Assembly (NCBI RefSeq): GCF_009830105.1
Contig: NZ_WURB01000001.1
Coordinates: 62,001-126,000, forward strand
Length of the DNA: 64,000 nucleotides
Reading direction: 5' to 3'
DNA from: Microvirga makkahensis
GTDB lineage: Bacteria > Pseudomonadota > Alphaproteobacteria > Rhizobiales > Beijerinckiaceae
Every line of letters begins with the position of its first letter. Position 1 is the stretch's first letter. Shown one piece after another: positions 56,184-64,000 of this stretch. Under the pieces are notes generated by a model. The model was not told the origin of the DNA. It saw only the letters and a list, made by a program, of their open reading frames with translations, and made no database searches. The translations under genes were made by a program, and so were the position numbers.

Positions 56184-56774
56184 ATGAAAAAGATCACCAC
56201 CCTCGCTACTGCTGCCGCCATCCTGGCCGGTGTCGGGACTTACGCCTTCGCTCAGGCGCCCGCGCCCACAACGCCTCCTGCCGCGCAGGATCAGCCGCAG
56301 CAAGCCCGCCCCCGCCTCTCGCAGGACGACTTCAACCGCCTGGTCGATGCCCGCATCGCAGCGATCAAGGCCGGCCTGAAGCTCACCGGCGACCAGGAAC
56401 GGCTCTGGGCTCCCGTGGAGAGTGCCATCCGAAGCGCCGCCGACCAGCGCTATGCCCGGATGACGCAGATGCGGGAGAATCGGGAGCAGCGCCGGTCAGC
56501 CGATTTCATGCAGCGCCTGGAACGGCGCAGCACCATGCAGACCGAGCGCGCCCAGACCTCCACGGCGATTGCGACGGCCCTGCGCCCGCTCTGGGACATC
56601 CTCAGCGAGGACCAGAAGCGTATCGCTCCGCGCCTCCTGCGTGAGGCCGTGAACGACGGCATCGGCATGCACGGGCGCCGCGGCCGCGACGGTCATCGCG
56701 GCCGTCACGCCGAAATGCGCCACCACGGCCCGATGGGCTCTGGTCAGCACGGCCCTGCTCCCCAGCAGCAGTAA
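56184..56774 (+). CDS. Spy/LTXXQ-type periplasmic protein
   Basis: 196-aa secreted protein: signal peptide about 1-24 (ends AFAQ), a Pro/Gln-rich linker, then a helical domain with the LKLTGDQERLW segment (LTxxQ-like motif) and basic helices, and a His/Gly-rich tail (about 160-196). Related to Spy/CpxP, which are envelope-stress chaperones; the His-rich tail suggests metal binding. AAGGAGG precedes the ATG at 56184. Confidence 0.85.
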   Translation: MKKITTLATAAAILAGVGTYAFAQAPAPTTPPAAQDQPQQARPRLSQDDFNRLVDARIAAIKAGLKLTGDQERLWAPVESAIRSAADQRYARMTQMRENREQRRSADFMQRLERRSTMQTERAQTSTAIATALRPLWDILSEDQKRIAPRLLREAVNDGIGMHGRRGRDGHRGRHAEMRHHGPMGSGQHGPAPQQQ

Positions 56775-56786
56775 GAAGCGCACAAA

Positions 56787-56819
56787 CTGAAAAGGCCGCC
56801 CAATGGGCGGCCTTTTCAG
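56787..56819. terminator. bidirectional intrinsic terminator
   Basis: A perfect 15-bp stem with a 3-base loop (arms 56787-56801 and 56805-56819), with A- and T-runs inside the stem so it works on both strands. It separates the convergent Spy-like and rpsD genes. Confidence 0.93.
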
Positions 56820-56839
56820 TTTGAGATCGGCTTCGCCGA

Positions 56840-57457
56840 TTAGCGCGAATAGAACTCGATCACCAGGTTCGGTTCCATCTGCACCGGGTAGGGCACCTCG
56901 GAGAGGGTCGGAACGCGAGTGAAGCGAGCCGTCATCTTGGAGTGATCGACTTCGATATACTCTGGAACGTCACGCTCGGCGAGCTGCGACGCAACGACCA
57001 CGACCTCGAGCTGCTTGGACTTTTCCTTCACCTCGATCACGTCGCCAGCCTTCACGAGATAGCTCGGGATGTTCACGCGGCGGCCATTGACCTTCACGTG
57101 ACCATGGTTGACGAACTGACGGGCGGCGAAGGGGGTCGCCACGAACTTCGCGCGGTACACGATCGCGTCGAGACGGCGCTCGAGCAGGCCGATAAGGTTC
57201 TCACCGGAGTCGCCCTTCTGGCGGATCGCCTCCGCATAGTAGCGGCGGAACTGCTTCTCGGTGATGTTGGCGTAGTAGCCCTTCAGCTTCTGCTTGGCGC
57301 GCAGCTGAGTGCCGAAGTCCGACATCTTGCCCTTGCGGCGCTGGCCGTGCTGGCCGGGGCCGTATTCGCGGCGGTTCACGGGGCTCTTCGGGCGGCCCCA
57401 GATATTCTGGCCCATGCGGCGGTCAAGCTTGTGCTTGGCCTGAATGCGCTTCGACAT
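56840..57457 (-). CDS. rpsD: 30S ribosomal protein S4
   Basis: 205-aa primary rRNA-binding protein of the small subunit. The S4 RNA-binding domain ([22 protein letters not shown]) and the N-terminal [29 protein letters not shown] block are standard for alphaproteobacteria; it is the form without an N-terminal zinc site. AGAGGAA precedes the ATG at 57457. It is monocistronic here, as usual in this group. Confidence 0.98.
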   Translation of the reverse strand: MSKRIQAKHKLDRRMGQNIWGRPKSPVNRREYGPGQHGQRRKGKMSDFGTQLRAKQKLKGYYANITEKQFRRYYAEAIRQKGDSGENLIGLLERRLDAIVYRAKFVATPFAARQFVNHGHVKVNGRRVNIPSYLVKAGDVIEVKEKSKQLEVVVVASQLAERDVPEYIEVDHSKMTARFTRVPTLSEVPYPVQMEPNLVIEFYSR

Positions 57458-57641
57458 CGCTGTTCCTCTTTGTTGTCGAATTGGCGAGGAACGCGCCCTC
57501 CTCTTCCCCAAAGGGACGACAGGCCGGCCGGAGCCGGGCCACGGGAGCGTAAAAAGTTACGCGGCCCGTGAGGACCGCGCGAACGGGAGGGATGTAAGTG
57601 AAAACGGGAGAGAAGTCAATCGAGGCCGCCCTTTGGGCGCG

Positions 57642-58469
57642 TTACCCGAGATGGAGCGGAATGTCCTCCACCACGATGGCCGGGAGCCCCTTGTTCCGCA
57701 GGGCCTCCCGGTAGGCCGGGGTGATGCCGGCCCCGCTCGTGAAGACCGCAATCGCCTCGTTTTCGTCCGCCTCGTGCCCCGGAACGGGCGGGCCGATGAG
57801 CTGGATAACGCGGCGGGCGATGGCCGGCGCGGGATCGATCCAGGTGACGGCCCAGGGGGCGAGCTTCTGGAAGCGGGGCAGCAGCAGCGGATAATGGGTG
57901 CAGCCTAGGGCCACCACATCCGTCCGTCCGCCCTCGTCCTCCATGAAGCACGGCCGGAGTTCCGCCAGCAGATCCTCGTCGGGAACCGGGCTTCCCGCCA
58001 GTTCCGCCTCGGCAAAGGCTGCCAAGCGGCGGGAGCCCACAAGGTTGACCTTGCAGCCAGCCGCATAGGTCTCGACGAGGTCGCGCGTATAGTCTCTCGC
58101 CACGGTGCCGGGCGTGGCGAGCACGGTCACGTAACCCGTCCGGGTTGCGAGCGCCGCGGGCTTGATGGCGGGAACGGTGCCGACGAAGGGCACCGAGAAA
58201 CGCTTACGCAGCGGCGGCAGCACGATGGTCGAAGCGGTATTGCAGGCCACCACCACGAGCTGGGGTTCGTAGAGGCCGATCAGCCGCTCCATGACCGAGA
58301 GAACCCGGGCGGTGAGAGCCTCCTCGCTGAGGCGTCCATAGGGAAAAGCCGCATCGTCCCCTGCATAGATGAAACGGGCATCGGGGCGAGCCCTCAGCAC
58401 CTCGGAGAAGACGGTCAGGCCGCCGAGGCCGGAATCGAACACGAGGATCATGGGGACAGGTGAAGGCAT
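57642..58469 (-). CDS. murI: glutamate racemase
   Basis: 275-aa cofactor-independent racemase making D-glutamate for peptidoglycan. Both catalytic cysteines are present: VVACNTASTIVLPPL and LGCTHYPLLLP. The ATG at 58469 is chosen; Met at 58514 and 58451 are also in frame. It lies upstream of rpsD on the same strand with 184 bases between them. Confidence 0.95.
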   Translation of the reverse strand: MPSPVPMILVFDSGLGGLTVFSEVLRARPDARFIYAGDDAAFPYGRLSEEALTARVLSVMERLIGLYEPQLVVVACNTASTIVLPPLRKRFSVPFVGTVPAIKPAALATRTGYVTVLATPGTVARDYTRDLVETYAAGCKVNLVGSRRLAAFAEAELAGSPVPDEDLLAELRPCFMEDEGGRTDVVALGCTHYPLLLPRFQKLAPWAVTWIDPAPAIARRVIQLIGPPVPGHEADENEAIAVFTSGAGITPAYREALRNKGLPAIVVEDIPLHLG

Positions 58470-58687
58470 GACGGCCGGGTTATAGGACGCTCCGGCCAGA
58501 AGATCGATACGCATGGGTGTGCTCCATCACGATAATGGAAGCGACCCGTGAAGAATTCCTGAAGCAGCCGCCGTCGCGCAGGCTGCATCCACACCACAAT
58601 CGCGGGGACTTGATGCGGTGTTTCGTCGAAACAAGTGCACAACTCGCGCCTGCGGAGGATGACCGGGTTGATCGGGGGAGGAACCAG

Positions 58688-58780
58688 ATAACGACATTAT
58701 CGGCGCTCGAGCAGGCCGACCTGGACCACGTCATGTCGGGCGGATCCGGAAACTCGGGCATTGTCGGGGCGCCACTCTGA
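58688..58780 (+). other. possible double-glycine leader peptide with a non-standard start
   Basis: In the 531-base gap after murI, a strong Shine-Dalgarno sequence (GGGGGAGGAA, 58674-58683) is followed six bases later by ATA and a 30-codon frame that reads TTLSALEQADLDHVMSGG and then a short Gly-rich tail to TGA at 58780. The L...LDxVxGG pattern is that of double-glycine leaders of small secreted peptides. ATA is a very rare start, so the gene may be dead through an ATG-to-ATA change, or may use ATA. The rest of the gap shows nothing. Confidence 0.35.
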
Positions 58781-59000
58781 CCGGCGGCTACGGCTCCATC
58801 GCCGGTGGGAACGGCGGAGGTGCAAACCCGAACTGCCGGATTGTCCGACGGACCAGCCTTCGTCCAAGAAGCCTCCCCTGGTGAGCTGTTACGACCGGCC
58901 TTGAAAATGCCCCCGGTCCTGGCCGCGGGCTAGGACCTTCACGTTTCCCGCATGAGCATACGCGTACGAAAAGAGCCATTCCGATTTGAGCAAGCGTGGC

Positions 59001-60200
59001 TTACGGACGCCGGCCAGGCAACTGGGCCAAGCCTTCCTTCGAGTCCGCCGCCGGGTTCATGTTGAGCCTGCGGCGCGGTCCGCGCTCCGGTTTCTCCTCC
59101 TGCCCTTCCACCTTCGGCATCTGCGCAGACAGGCGCCGCACGGGCCAGCCGTCGCTCCAGCTGCCCATGTCCAGGAATTTCGGATTCCGCGCGAGGGCGG
59201 TCGCGTCCTTGCCGGCGAAGGCCGCCTCGGCGGCCATCTCGAAGGTCTTCCAGACGGCGAGATAGTCCAGCGTATCGGTGGCGTTGTTGCCGAGCTGCTG
59301 GGTCAGGATGGTCTGGGGGCCGGTGAGCGCCATGTCGGCGCTCCATCGCCATGTGTTCTTCTGCTTCGGATCGCGCGGCGGCTCCGGCAGAAGCTTGATG
59401 GCGGCGGCGTCGTATTCGGCTCTAGGCGAGCCGGGAAAGGCCAGCGTCGCCGTGAGCGGCGGATAGCCGTGATCGTCCGAGCTGGCGCGCATGAACAGCT
59501 TGCGCGTCGCGGGAACCGCACTGGTGGCCTCGAAGATCCGGCGGGAGGCGCGGTCGCCCGGCAGGTGCTCCCGGTCGCCGTTCATGGTGATCAGGAGGGT
59601 CTGGCGATCCACGGTGGAGAGGTCGCGCAGCACGATGCCCCGCTCCTTCTCGGTGGATGCGACTCCGCCGGGAACGAGGCCGAAGATCAGCCTCGGCGCG
59701 GGCAGCTGGTTCTGTTCGATATTGGCCGCCACGTTGAGCGCGATCGGCACGCCTGCGGAATGACCGACGAAGACAACCCGCGTCGGATCGGGCCGCGCCT
59801 GTGGATCGTCGGCGAGCGCCGTCAGCGCATTGAAGATCAGGACCTCTGCCCGGACGGATGCGTCCGCGGGTCGGGAGCGGTTCACGTCCTGGAAGCGCGG
59901 GAAGATGACGAGATATCCCCTGCGGGCCAAGTGATTGATGAAGCCGCCGTACAGGGCCGGGTTCACCGCTCCCCAGGAATGGAAGAACACCGCGACCGGG
60001 CGAGCGGCGGGAGTATCGTCGCCATGGAATATGTAGGCTCCCGAGCTGACGGTGCCGGTCCCGCGCTTGACCACCTCCGCGATCTTGTAATCCGACCCGC
60101 CCGGCCCCTGCTCCGGCTGCTTCGGCGGGGTTGCTGCGAAACCCAGCGGAGCGGCGAGGCAGGAACCGAGGAAGACGAAGGCAATCAACGAGCGGCGCAT
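59001..60200 (-). CDS. secreted alpha/beta hydrolase
   Basis: 399-aa exported hydrolase of the alpha/beta fold. Signal peptide about 1-22 (ends GFAAT). The nucleophile elbow is VVFVGHSAGVPIAL (Ser about 146), and an acid/His pair is likely in ITMNGDREHL and SSDDHGYPPL. The last 60 residues are Pro/Arg-rich and unlike known family members. Substrate unknown. ATG 60200 has no strong ribosome-binding site. Confidence 0.83.
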   Translation of the reverse strand: MRRSLIAFVFLGSCLAAPLGFAATPPKQPEQGPGGSDYKIAEVVKRGTGTVSSGAYIFHGDDTPAARPVAVFFHSWGAVNPALYGGFINHLARRGYLVIFPRFQDVNRSRPADASVRAEVLIFNALTALADDPQARPDPTRVVFVGHSAGVPIALNVAANIEQNQLPAPRLIFGLVPGGVASTEKERGIVLRDLSTVDRQTLLITMNGDREHLPGDRASRRIFEATSAVPATRKLFMRASSDDHGYPPLTATLAFPGSPRAEYDAAAIKLLPEPPRDPKQKNTWRWSADMALTGPQTILTQQLGNNATDTLDYLAVWKTFEMAAEAAFAGKDATALARNPKFLDMGSWSDGWPVRRLSAQMPKVEGQEEKPERGPRRRLNMNPAADSKEGLAQLPGRRP

Positions 60201-60261
60201 GGCGATCTCAGGTCGGGACGTGCGGTGCGAACGGCACCGGGCAACACTAGAGCTAGGTTCT

Positions 60262-60996
60262 TTAAGGTTTTCTCAACCGGCGGCCTTCCGCAAGGGCGCG
60301 AATCGCCCCGCGCAGGGTGCGCACGTCCTGCTCGGTCATCTCGAGACGGTGGAAGATGTCCCGCATGTTGCGGGTCATCGTCGGCCTCTTGTCCTCAGGG
60401 TAAAAGTTCACCGCGTCGAGCTCGGCTTCGAGATAGTCAAAGAACGACGTGACCATCTCGCGCGGCGCGGGCGGCGACAGGCGCTCGCCGGAAAACGGCA
60501 GCGCCCCGCCGGTGGCGAGCTTGTACCATTCGTAGGAGACCAGCAGCACCGCCTGCGCCAGATTCAGGGACGAGAACTGCCGGTCGACCGGGAAGGTGAT
60601 GATGGCATCGGCGAGGGACACCTCGTCGTTCTCCAGGCCCGTCCGCTCGCGCCCGAACAGGATGCCGATGCGCTGCCCCTGCGCGCCACGCCGGTGGGTC
60701 TCGGACATGGCCTCGCCAGGCCCGAACACCCGCTTCATCTGGCCTCGCTCCCGTGCCGTGGTGGCGAAGACGAAGTTCAGGTCGGCGATGGCATCGCGGG
60801 CCGTGTCGTAGAGCCTTGCTTCCTCCAGCACATGCACCGCGCCCGAGGCCGCCGAATGCGCGCCCTTGCGGGGCCATCCGTCGCGGGGGGCGACGATGCG
60901 CAGCTCCGAGAGGCCGAAATTGGCCATGGCCCGGGCGACCATGCCGATATTCTCGGCAAGTTGCGGTTCCACGAGGATGATGATGGGGCGGATCAT
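60262..60996 (-). CDS. trmJ: TrmJ-like RNA methyltransferase
   Basis: 244-aa SPOUT-fold methyltransferase; TrmJ makes 2'-O-methyl at position 32 of tRNAs. The start IILVEPQLAENIGMVARAMANFG and the knot segments GILFGRERTGLENDEV and FPVDRQFSSLNLAQAVLLVSYE are characteristic. ATG 60996 was preferred to a longer frame. The C-terminal extension helix (EMVTSFFDYLEAELDAVNF) matches family members. Confidence 0.93.
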   Translation of the reverse strand: MIRPIIILVEPQLAENIGMVARAMANFGLSELRIVAPRDGWPRKGAHSAASGAVHVLEEARLYDTARDAIADLNFVFATTARERGQMKRVFGPGEAMSETHRRGAQGQRIGILFGRERTGLENDEVSLADAIITFPVDRQFSSLNLAQAVLLVSYEWYKLATGGALPFSGERLSPPAPREMVTSFFDYLEAELDAVNFYPEDKRPTMTRNMRDIFHRLEMTEQDVRTLRGAIRALAEGRRLRKP

Positions 60997-61067
60997 GATG
61001 CGCCTTTGACAAAATCGGCCCGATGGACCCAACGGTGTCTTCTCATAACGCCAAACGCGGCCGTGCG

Positions 61068-61268
61068 GCTAGCGCATCCTGCGGACCTCGAGGGCTGCGT
61101 CAGCGAGAAGCAGGCACGATTTTCCGCCGGCTCGCCCCATTCGCTTCTCCACGTCATCACGGGCCGCGTGGTGGTGATCCGCTTCCTTGGAACGCCGCAC
61201 TCTTCCGGAGTTTGGCGCATCGGATCCGCCCCAAAACGCGATTTCACCATTCACGACCGATGCTCCAG
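61068..61268. repeat. dispersed palindromic repeat, family B (copy 4)
   Basis: GCGCATCCTGCGGACC (from 61070) and, further on, GCGCATCGGATCCGCCCCAAAACGCG paired with a CACGACCGATGCTCC end (61216-61266). The 5' end of the phospholipase-A2-like frame lies inside this region. Confidence 0.65.
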
Positions 61269-61338
61269 GCCTGTCGTTTCATCCAAGCGTCCGCGTCAGG
61301 TCAGGTTTCTTACCGGCGGAATCGAAACCAACACCCTG

Positions 61339-61689
61339 CCATTCTCCGGCCTCACCGGCTGCCATTTTGGAGACTCCGGCTGTCCCGGTTCCGCTCAGCG
61401 TGCCTCGCCTCTCCTTCACTGCAATTGGCGCGGAATCGGCGATATCAACCGGGGCAGGCCCGCGGATGCCCTCGATGCGGCCTGCCGGGCGCACGACCTC
61501 TGCTACGAAAGGACGGGCTGGGGCGCCTGCGCCTGCGACCGAGCCTTCCTGAAGGCGACGGCGACTATCACCCGGCGACGGAAAACGGACGAGACCGTGA
61601 GAACCAAGGCGACCATGGCCAACACCATTTTCGCCCTCACGCCCTGTGCCGAGACAGGGAAAAGCCCCCCTCGCGCCGGAAAGCGCTGA
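61339..61689 (+). pseudogene. phospholipase A2-like ORF lacking a clear start
   Basis: The frame that ends at 61689 contains the phospholipase A2 signature: [20 protein letters not shown] (calcium-loop-like), [10 protein letters not shown] (catalytic His-Asp) and CACDRAFL. No ATG or signal peptide is found upstream in this frame; the only starts are GTG codons at 61168-61176, inside the family-B repeat. The original signal peptide may have been lost when the repeat inserted. It ends about 113 bases before icd. It could still be translated from a GTG, but as a secreted enzyme it appears broken. Confidence 0.6.
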
Positions 61690-61802
61690 ATTCGCTGCAT
61701 CCTCCCACCTTCCCCACGGGCTCCAACCGCGCTATAGCCCCCAGTAACCGCCTGTCGCCCGGCAGGCCTGTTCCAGCTCCTCAAGAAGCGCAAGGTGAGA
61801 TC

Positions 61803-63017
61803 ATGGCGAAGATCAAGGTTGCCAATCCGGTCGTCGAACTCGACGGCGACGAGATGACCCGCATCATTTGGCAGTACATCAAAGACAAGCTGATCCACCC
61901 CTATCTCGACCTCGAACTGAAGTACTACGATCTGGGCGTCGAGCACCGCGATGCCACCAATGACAAGGTCACCGTCGAGGCGGCCGAGGCCATCAAGAAG
62001 TATGGCGTTGGCGTGAAATGCGCCACCATCACGCCGGACGAGGCCCGCGTGAAGGAGTTCAATCTCAAGGAGATGTGGAAGTCGCCCAACGGCACGATCC
62101 GCAACATTCTCGGCGGCGTGATCTTCCGCGAGCCCATCATCTGCAAGAACGTTCCGCGCCTGGTGCCAGGCTGGACCCAGCCGATCGTCGTCGGTCGCCA
62201 CGCCTTCGGTGACCAGTACCGCGCCACAGACTTCAAGGTGCCCGGCAAGGGCCGGCTGACCATCAAGTTCGAGGGCGAGGACGGCACCGTCATCGAGAAG
62301 GAAGTGTTCAAGTTCCCGGACGCCGGCGTGGCCATGGCCATGTACAATCTCGACGAGTCGATCCGCGATTTCGCCCGCGCCTCCATGAACTACGGCCTGA
62401 TGCGCAAGTATCCGGTCTATCTCTCCACGAAGAACACGATCCTCAAGGCCTATGATGGCCGCTTCAAGGATATCTTCGAGGAGGTCTACCAGAACGAGTT
62501 CAAGGCGAAGTTCGACGCCGCAGGCATCACATACGAGCACCGCCTGATCGACGACATGGTGGCCTCGGCCCTGAAATGGTCGGGTGGCTATGTGTGGGCG
62601 TGCAAGAACTACGACGGCGACGTGCAGTCCGACACGGTGGCGCAGGGCTTCGGCTCGCTCGGCCTGATGACCTCCGTTCTGATGACGCCGGACGGCCAGA
62701 CGGTGGAAGCGGAAGCCGCCCACGGCACCGTGACCCGCCACTACCGCGAGCACCAGAAGGGCAAGGAGACCTCGACGAACTCCATCGCCTCGATCTTCGC
62801 CTGGACCCGCGGCCTGGCGCACCGCGCCAAGCTCGACGGCAACGAAGAGCTTGCCAAATTCTCGGCGACCCTGGAGAAGGTCTGCGTCGACACGGTCGAG
62901 TCCGGCTACATGACCAAGGACCTCGCCCTCCTCGTCGGCGCCGAGCAGAAATGGCTCTCCACCACCGGCTTCCTCGACAAGATCGACGAGAACCTCAAGA
63001 AGGCGATGGGGGCTTAG
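61803..63017 (+). CDS. icd: NADP-dependent isocitrate dehydrogenase
   Basis: 404-aa TCA-cycle enzyme of the eukaryote-like (type II) NADP-IDH class usual in alphaproteobacteria. Substrate-site features: [13 protein letters not shown] (phosphate-loop Ser region), Asp in [20 protein letters not shown] and the NADP-specific [25 protein letters not shown] precedes the ATG at 61803. It has its own terminator. Confidence 0.98.
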   Translation: MAKIKVANPVVELDGDEMTRIIWQYIKDKLIHPYLDLELKYYDLGVEHRDATNDKVTVEAAEAIKKYGVGVKCATITPDEARVKEFNLKEMWKSPNGTIRNILGGVIFREPIICKNVPRLVPGWTQPIVVGRHAFGDQYRATDFKVPGKGRLTIKFEGEDGTVIEKEVFKFPDAGVAMAMYNLDESIRDFARASMNYGLMRKYPVYLSTKNTILKAYDGRFKDIFEEVYQNEFKAKFDAAGITYEHRLIDDMVASALKWSGGYVWACKNYDGDVQSDTVAQGFGSLGLMTSVLMTPDGQTVEAEAAHGTVTRHYREHQKGKETSTNSIASIFAWTRGLAHRAKLDGNEELAKFSATLEKVCVDTVESGYMTKDLALLVGAEQKWLSTTGFLDKIDENLKKAMGA

Positions 63018-63048
63018 TCGAAGTCCCCTGTTTCTCGAAACGATGGGA

Positions 63049-63074
63049 AGCCCGGCCCAGTGCCGGGCTTTTTG
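63049..63074 (+). terminator. intrinsic terminator of icd
   Basis: AAGCCCGGC, a CCAGT loop, GCCGGGCTT, then TTT. Stem of 9 bp, starting 32 bases after the icd stop. Confidence 0.9.
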
Positions 63075-63132
63075 CTGCGCGTTATTGGGGAGCCAGTGGA
63101 GTCGGTTCTGCCAAGTCCATTCTTATGCACGC

Positions 63133-64000
63133 TCAAGGACACTGCAGAATCAATCGAGCCTTCACGAAGCGGCGCATTTTCAGATCGTCGCGGTGGATCC
63201 ACAGATAGAGCATCCCGGAGTCGCCCCACATCATAGCGTTGTTACCGTCAGACGCGATTTGGACCAGGAAGACCCAGCTCTGGCGCTCGCGCTCAACGTC
63301 GCTATCGAACACCAATTCAGACCCGTGACTTAAATCAATCCCTCGGGTCAGGAGCACGCATTCCAACGCCATGTCATTCTGTATTTGGGTAGGATAGCCC
63401 CCGACACGATGGCTGCCATTGGGAAGCTCGAGATCGTCGCTCCACTCAAGGAGCAGATCTCCGTCATTGTCCTCGAAGTTATCAAAGGTCCGCGAATAAG
63501 GACTCTCGCAAATGAGAGCGGCGGCCAAATTGCAGCGCAATGGATCCATTCGCGTTTCGGCTATATCCTCTGGAGCAGACTTGCGCATGAGTGCCGAAAC
63601 CGGCGTCTCGTCGAAAATCAGACGGGCTCTGACTTCATCCCCCAGTCGGAAGCCCCAGGGCTGCTGCTTAACGTCATAGAAGAGAAGAAGGCGGCCCTCC
63701 TTTGGGAAATCTGCGCCCAGATCGGCGACAGCTGCAACCGCAGCCAAGTCAATCTGTGCAATAAAGCCAAGGGGCGCCTCGCGCATTGCACCATCGGCCA
63801 ATTCAAGCGCCTCAGAACGGTGATTTCGACGCTCCTCCTCAGACATCCAACTGATCTTTGGAATGTTCCCGGCACTCTTGAGATGCTCTTCGCGAACGTC
63901 TTCCCCTTTGGGATATGGCGGGCGGATAGGCCAAGCCATACTAGGCGGAAGATCTGGGTAACCGCCTATCTTAGTTGCGCCTAGGGGGATCTCCTCCTCG
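63133..64000 (-). CDS. DUF1963 family protein (partial, 5' end beyond window)
   Basis: Protein of the DUF1963/YwqG family, function unknown. Blocks visible: GFIAQIDLAAVAA, FYDVKQQPWGF, SHRVGGYPTQIQNDM and the C-terminal NAMMWGDSGMLYLWI...LILQC. The frame does not stop at the Met at 63939: it stays open upstream through TKIGGYPDLPPSMAWP, a typical family start region, to the window edge at 64000. So the gene's true start lies outside the window and at least 289 codons are present. Confidence 0.85.
   Translation of the reverse strand, partial: EEEIPLGATKIGGYPDLPPSMAWPIRPPYPKGEDVREEHLKSAGNIPKISWMSEEERRNHRSEALELADGAMREAPLGFIAQIDLAAVAAVADLGADFPKEGRLLLFYDVKQQPWGFRLGDEVRARLIFDETPVSALMRKSAPEDIAETRMDPLRCNLAAALICESPYSRTFDNFEDNDGDLLLEWSDDLELPNGSHRVGGYPTQIQNDMALECVLLTRGIDLSHGSELVFDSDVERERQSWVFLVQIASDGNNAMMWGDSGMLYLWIHRDDLKMRRFVKARLILQCP

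Noticed and set aside
60199-61689. One long plus-strand frame covering the trmJ antisense region and the PLA2-like part
   Set aside because: Only the last 350 bases have protein homology; the earlier part is antisense to trmJ.

Overview
The window looks like chromosomal DNA from a high-GC alphaproteobacterium of the order Hyphomicrobiales (Rhizobiales), most likely the Methylobacteriaceae/Microvirga neighbourhood. Supporting markers are a Porin_2-type porin, a BTLCP transglutaminase-like protein, DUF3126, Usg, zf-CHCC, DUF6894, a NepR-type anti-sigma factor, eukaryote-like NADP isocitrate dehydrogenase, and REP-like palindromes of the kind common in this group. The genus is inferred from remembered family resemblance, not from a search. 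Most of the window is ordinary core genome, with three or four accessory-looking patches.

Layout. 0-13.6 kb is housekeeping: thrS, an IscU-like scaffold coupled to yidD, folE-hisI, a patatin-like hydrolase, a CBS protein, a rhomboid protease, a BTLCP protein, DUF3126, cysE, a crotonase, a small methyltransferase, an alpha/beta hydrolase, a zf-CHCC/FAD-monooxygenase pair and tRNA-Leu(UAA). 13.7-18.0 kb, directly after the tRNA, is an accessory patch: a candidate sRNA, a broken small ORF, an alkyl-sulfatase-like MBL enzyme divergent from a LysR regulator (sdsA/sdsB-like arrangement), and a ChaC-like enzyme. 18.0-24.5 kb is a signalling and stress patch: a 1053-aa hybrid histidine kinase, an orphan NepR-like protein, a single-domain receiver, several tiny membrane proteins and a lipoprotein. 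24.6-38 kb carries a porin, an acyl-ligase/gpt/CinA-like run, sfsA, an FkbM methyltransferase, map-radC, a PRC-barrel protein, an ExoD-like protein, Usg, an XRE-cupin/GNAT pair, a formyltransferase and a flavin reductase.

38.3-43.9 kb is a complete branched-chain amino acid ABC transporter (livH-M-G-F, a small membrane protein, and the binding protein) with overlapping start and stop codons. 44-48.7 kb has a DUF1203 protein, CcdA, a P1 peptidase, a DadA-like oxidase and rpe. 48.9-50.85 kb is the most unusual place. A 130-bp, nearly perfect inverted repeat, which is the purB leader plus its first codons, brackets a Crp/Fnr regulator and a truncated DUF6894 gene just upstream of purB. This is a potentially invertible or rearranged segment.

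50.8-64 kb returns to core functions: purB, a cyclopropane-fatty-acid synthase, an RBBP9-like hydrolase, two c-type cytochrome genes, a Spy/LTXXQ protein, rpsD, murI, a secreted hydrolase, a TrmJ-like methyltransferase, a phospholipase-A2-like ORF without a clear start, icd, and a DUF1963 protein that runs off the right edge.

Two dispersed palindromic repeat families (A and B in the entries) fill many intergenic gaps. I saw no CRISPR array, no intact transposase or integrase, no rRNA and no replication origin.
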